DNA of 64,000 nt from Mesorhizobium sp. M00.F.Ca.ET.216.01.1.1 (lineage in GTDB: Bacteria > Pseudomonadota > Alphaproteobacteria > Rhizobiales > Rhizobiaceae). The notes under the pieces are model-generated. The model was not told where the DNA came from and ran no database searches. It saw only the letters and a list, made by a program, of their open reading frames with translations. The stretch is from positions 124,001 to 188,000 of the forward strand of contig NZ_SADR02000009.1 in assembly GCF_004010325.2 (NCBI RefSeq), in the 5' to 3' direction. Both the position numbers and the translations under genes were made by a program. Positions 63,643 to 64,000 of this stretch are shown piece after piece. Numbering within the stretch: position 1 is the first letter of the stretch; each line of letters begins with the position of its first letter.

Positions 63643-64000
63643 TTTTGGTACTCCAGTATCTTAGTTTTCCGTCCGTCTAGCGGCGTGTCTTGGAAGGAAT
63701 TCGCGTCGTTCGGACAGCCCCGATGTGGGAAAGCCATCCGCTAGTTTCCAATCACGAAGTTGTTCCGTGTGGACCAAGAATCTACACCTTGAAATTGTGC
63801 CAGAGGCTTCCATTACAACGAATTTATGCTTTATTATCAGATACTTAGCTTATATGCGCCACTCGCTTATCGGGTGGATTCTCAGGCCAGCGTTCACAGA
63901 GTCCTGCACGCACCGTCAACAGAAACGAACCGTTCGGTTCGATTTTTAGAGACCCCTTGAAAAGCCATCGGGCCTGTTGTCGAATTCGTTAACCATTTCG
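63643..64000. other. Intergenic region at right edge, AT-richer than its surroundings
   Basis: 358 bases without a supported gene. A 74-codon plus-strand frame (63725-63949) has no ribosome site, no family resemblance and unusual codon use. The region presumably contains the promoter of the DUF680 copy 1 gene and of a gene beyond the window. Confidence 0.5.
63926..63941. promoter_or_regulatory. Operator-like palindrome CGAACCG-TT-CGGTTCG
   Basis: Perfect 7-2-7 inverted repeat, followed by ATTTTTAG. It could be a TetR-type operator for a gene outside the window or a small terminator. Confidence 0.35.

Noticed and set aside
63725..63949. 74-codon plus-strand frame near the right edge
   Set aside because: No ribosome site, no conserved pattern, codon use unlike the other genes.

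Overview
The window looks like a chromosomal segment of a high-GC alphaproteobacterium of the order Rhizobiales, most likely Mesorhizobium. The evidence is the agl alpha-glucoside operon in rhizobial order, the membrane-type urate oxidase, and three tandem small secreted proteins of the DUF680 type, a family I know from Mesorhizobium loti. Several dispersed palindromic repeats also match my memory of Mesorhizobium intergenic repeats. I see no rRNA, tRNA, CRISPR array, transposase or phage gene. The sequence reads as stable metabolic chromosome.

Layout. 1-17 kb is a mixed block: a fused indolepyruvate ferredoxin oxidoreductase (cut by the left edge), a lipoprotein, a CGNR-type regulator, an orphan LivH-like permease, a TRAP transporter (dctQM, with its binding protein 1.2 kb away on the other strand), a zinc alcohol dehydrogenase, a class I glutamine amidotransferase, a PCMT-like methyltransferase, a frameshifted glutathione S-transferase, an AprI/Inh-like protein, a LacI regulator translationally coupled to a D-2-hydroxyacid dehydrogenase, and a DMT exporter. 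17-26 kb holds DUF2000, AraC and MarR proteins, a secreted intradiol dioxygenase, a COG0523 metallochaperone GTPase followed by a WD40 protein, a class III aminotransferase coupled to a glutamine-synthetase-like ligase, and a UdgX-type uracil-DNA glycosylase.

26-44 kb is a purine catabolism cluster: glycerate kinase, UPF0303 protein, guanine deaminase, urate oxidase PuuD with a c-type heme domain, xdhC-xdhB-xdhA (in reverse order on the minus strand), 5-hydroxyisourate hydrolase, a PuuE-UraD fusion, ureidoglycine aminohydrolase, ureidoglycolate lyase and a cytidine-deaminase-fold protein. Together these run from guanine and hypoxanthine to glyoxylate and then glycerate. The allantoate amidohydrolase step is not visible in the window. 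A lysR gene, two LLM flavin monooxygenase genes and dps lie inside this cluster.

44-54 kb carries a CocE/NonD hydrolase, a complete dipeptide-type ABC transporter with a double ATPase, and a sigma factor / anti-sigma factor / subtilisin-like protease operon. 54-63 kb is a VOC protein, the LacI-type regulator aglR and the divergent aglEFGAK operon. Three DUF680 cassettes follow on the minus strand, each with its own GC-rich terminator.

Most notable: a 140-bp full palindrome inserted in frame inside xdhC; the sigma/anti-sigma/subtilase operon, in which the anti-sigma outer domain resembles a subtilase propeptide; UdgX; a LacI gene whose only sensible start is CTG; and the tandem DUF680 cassettes.
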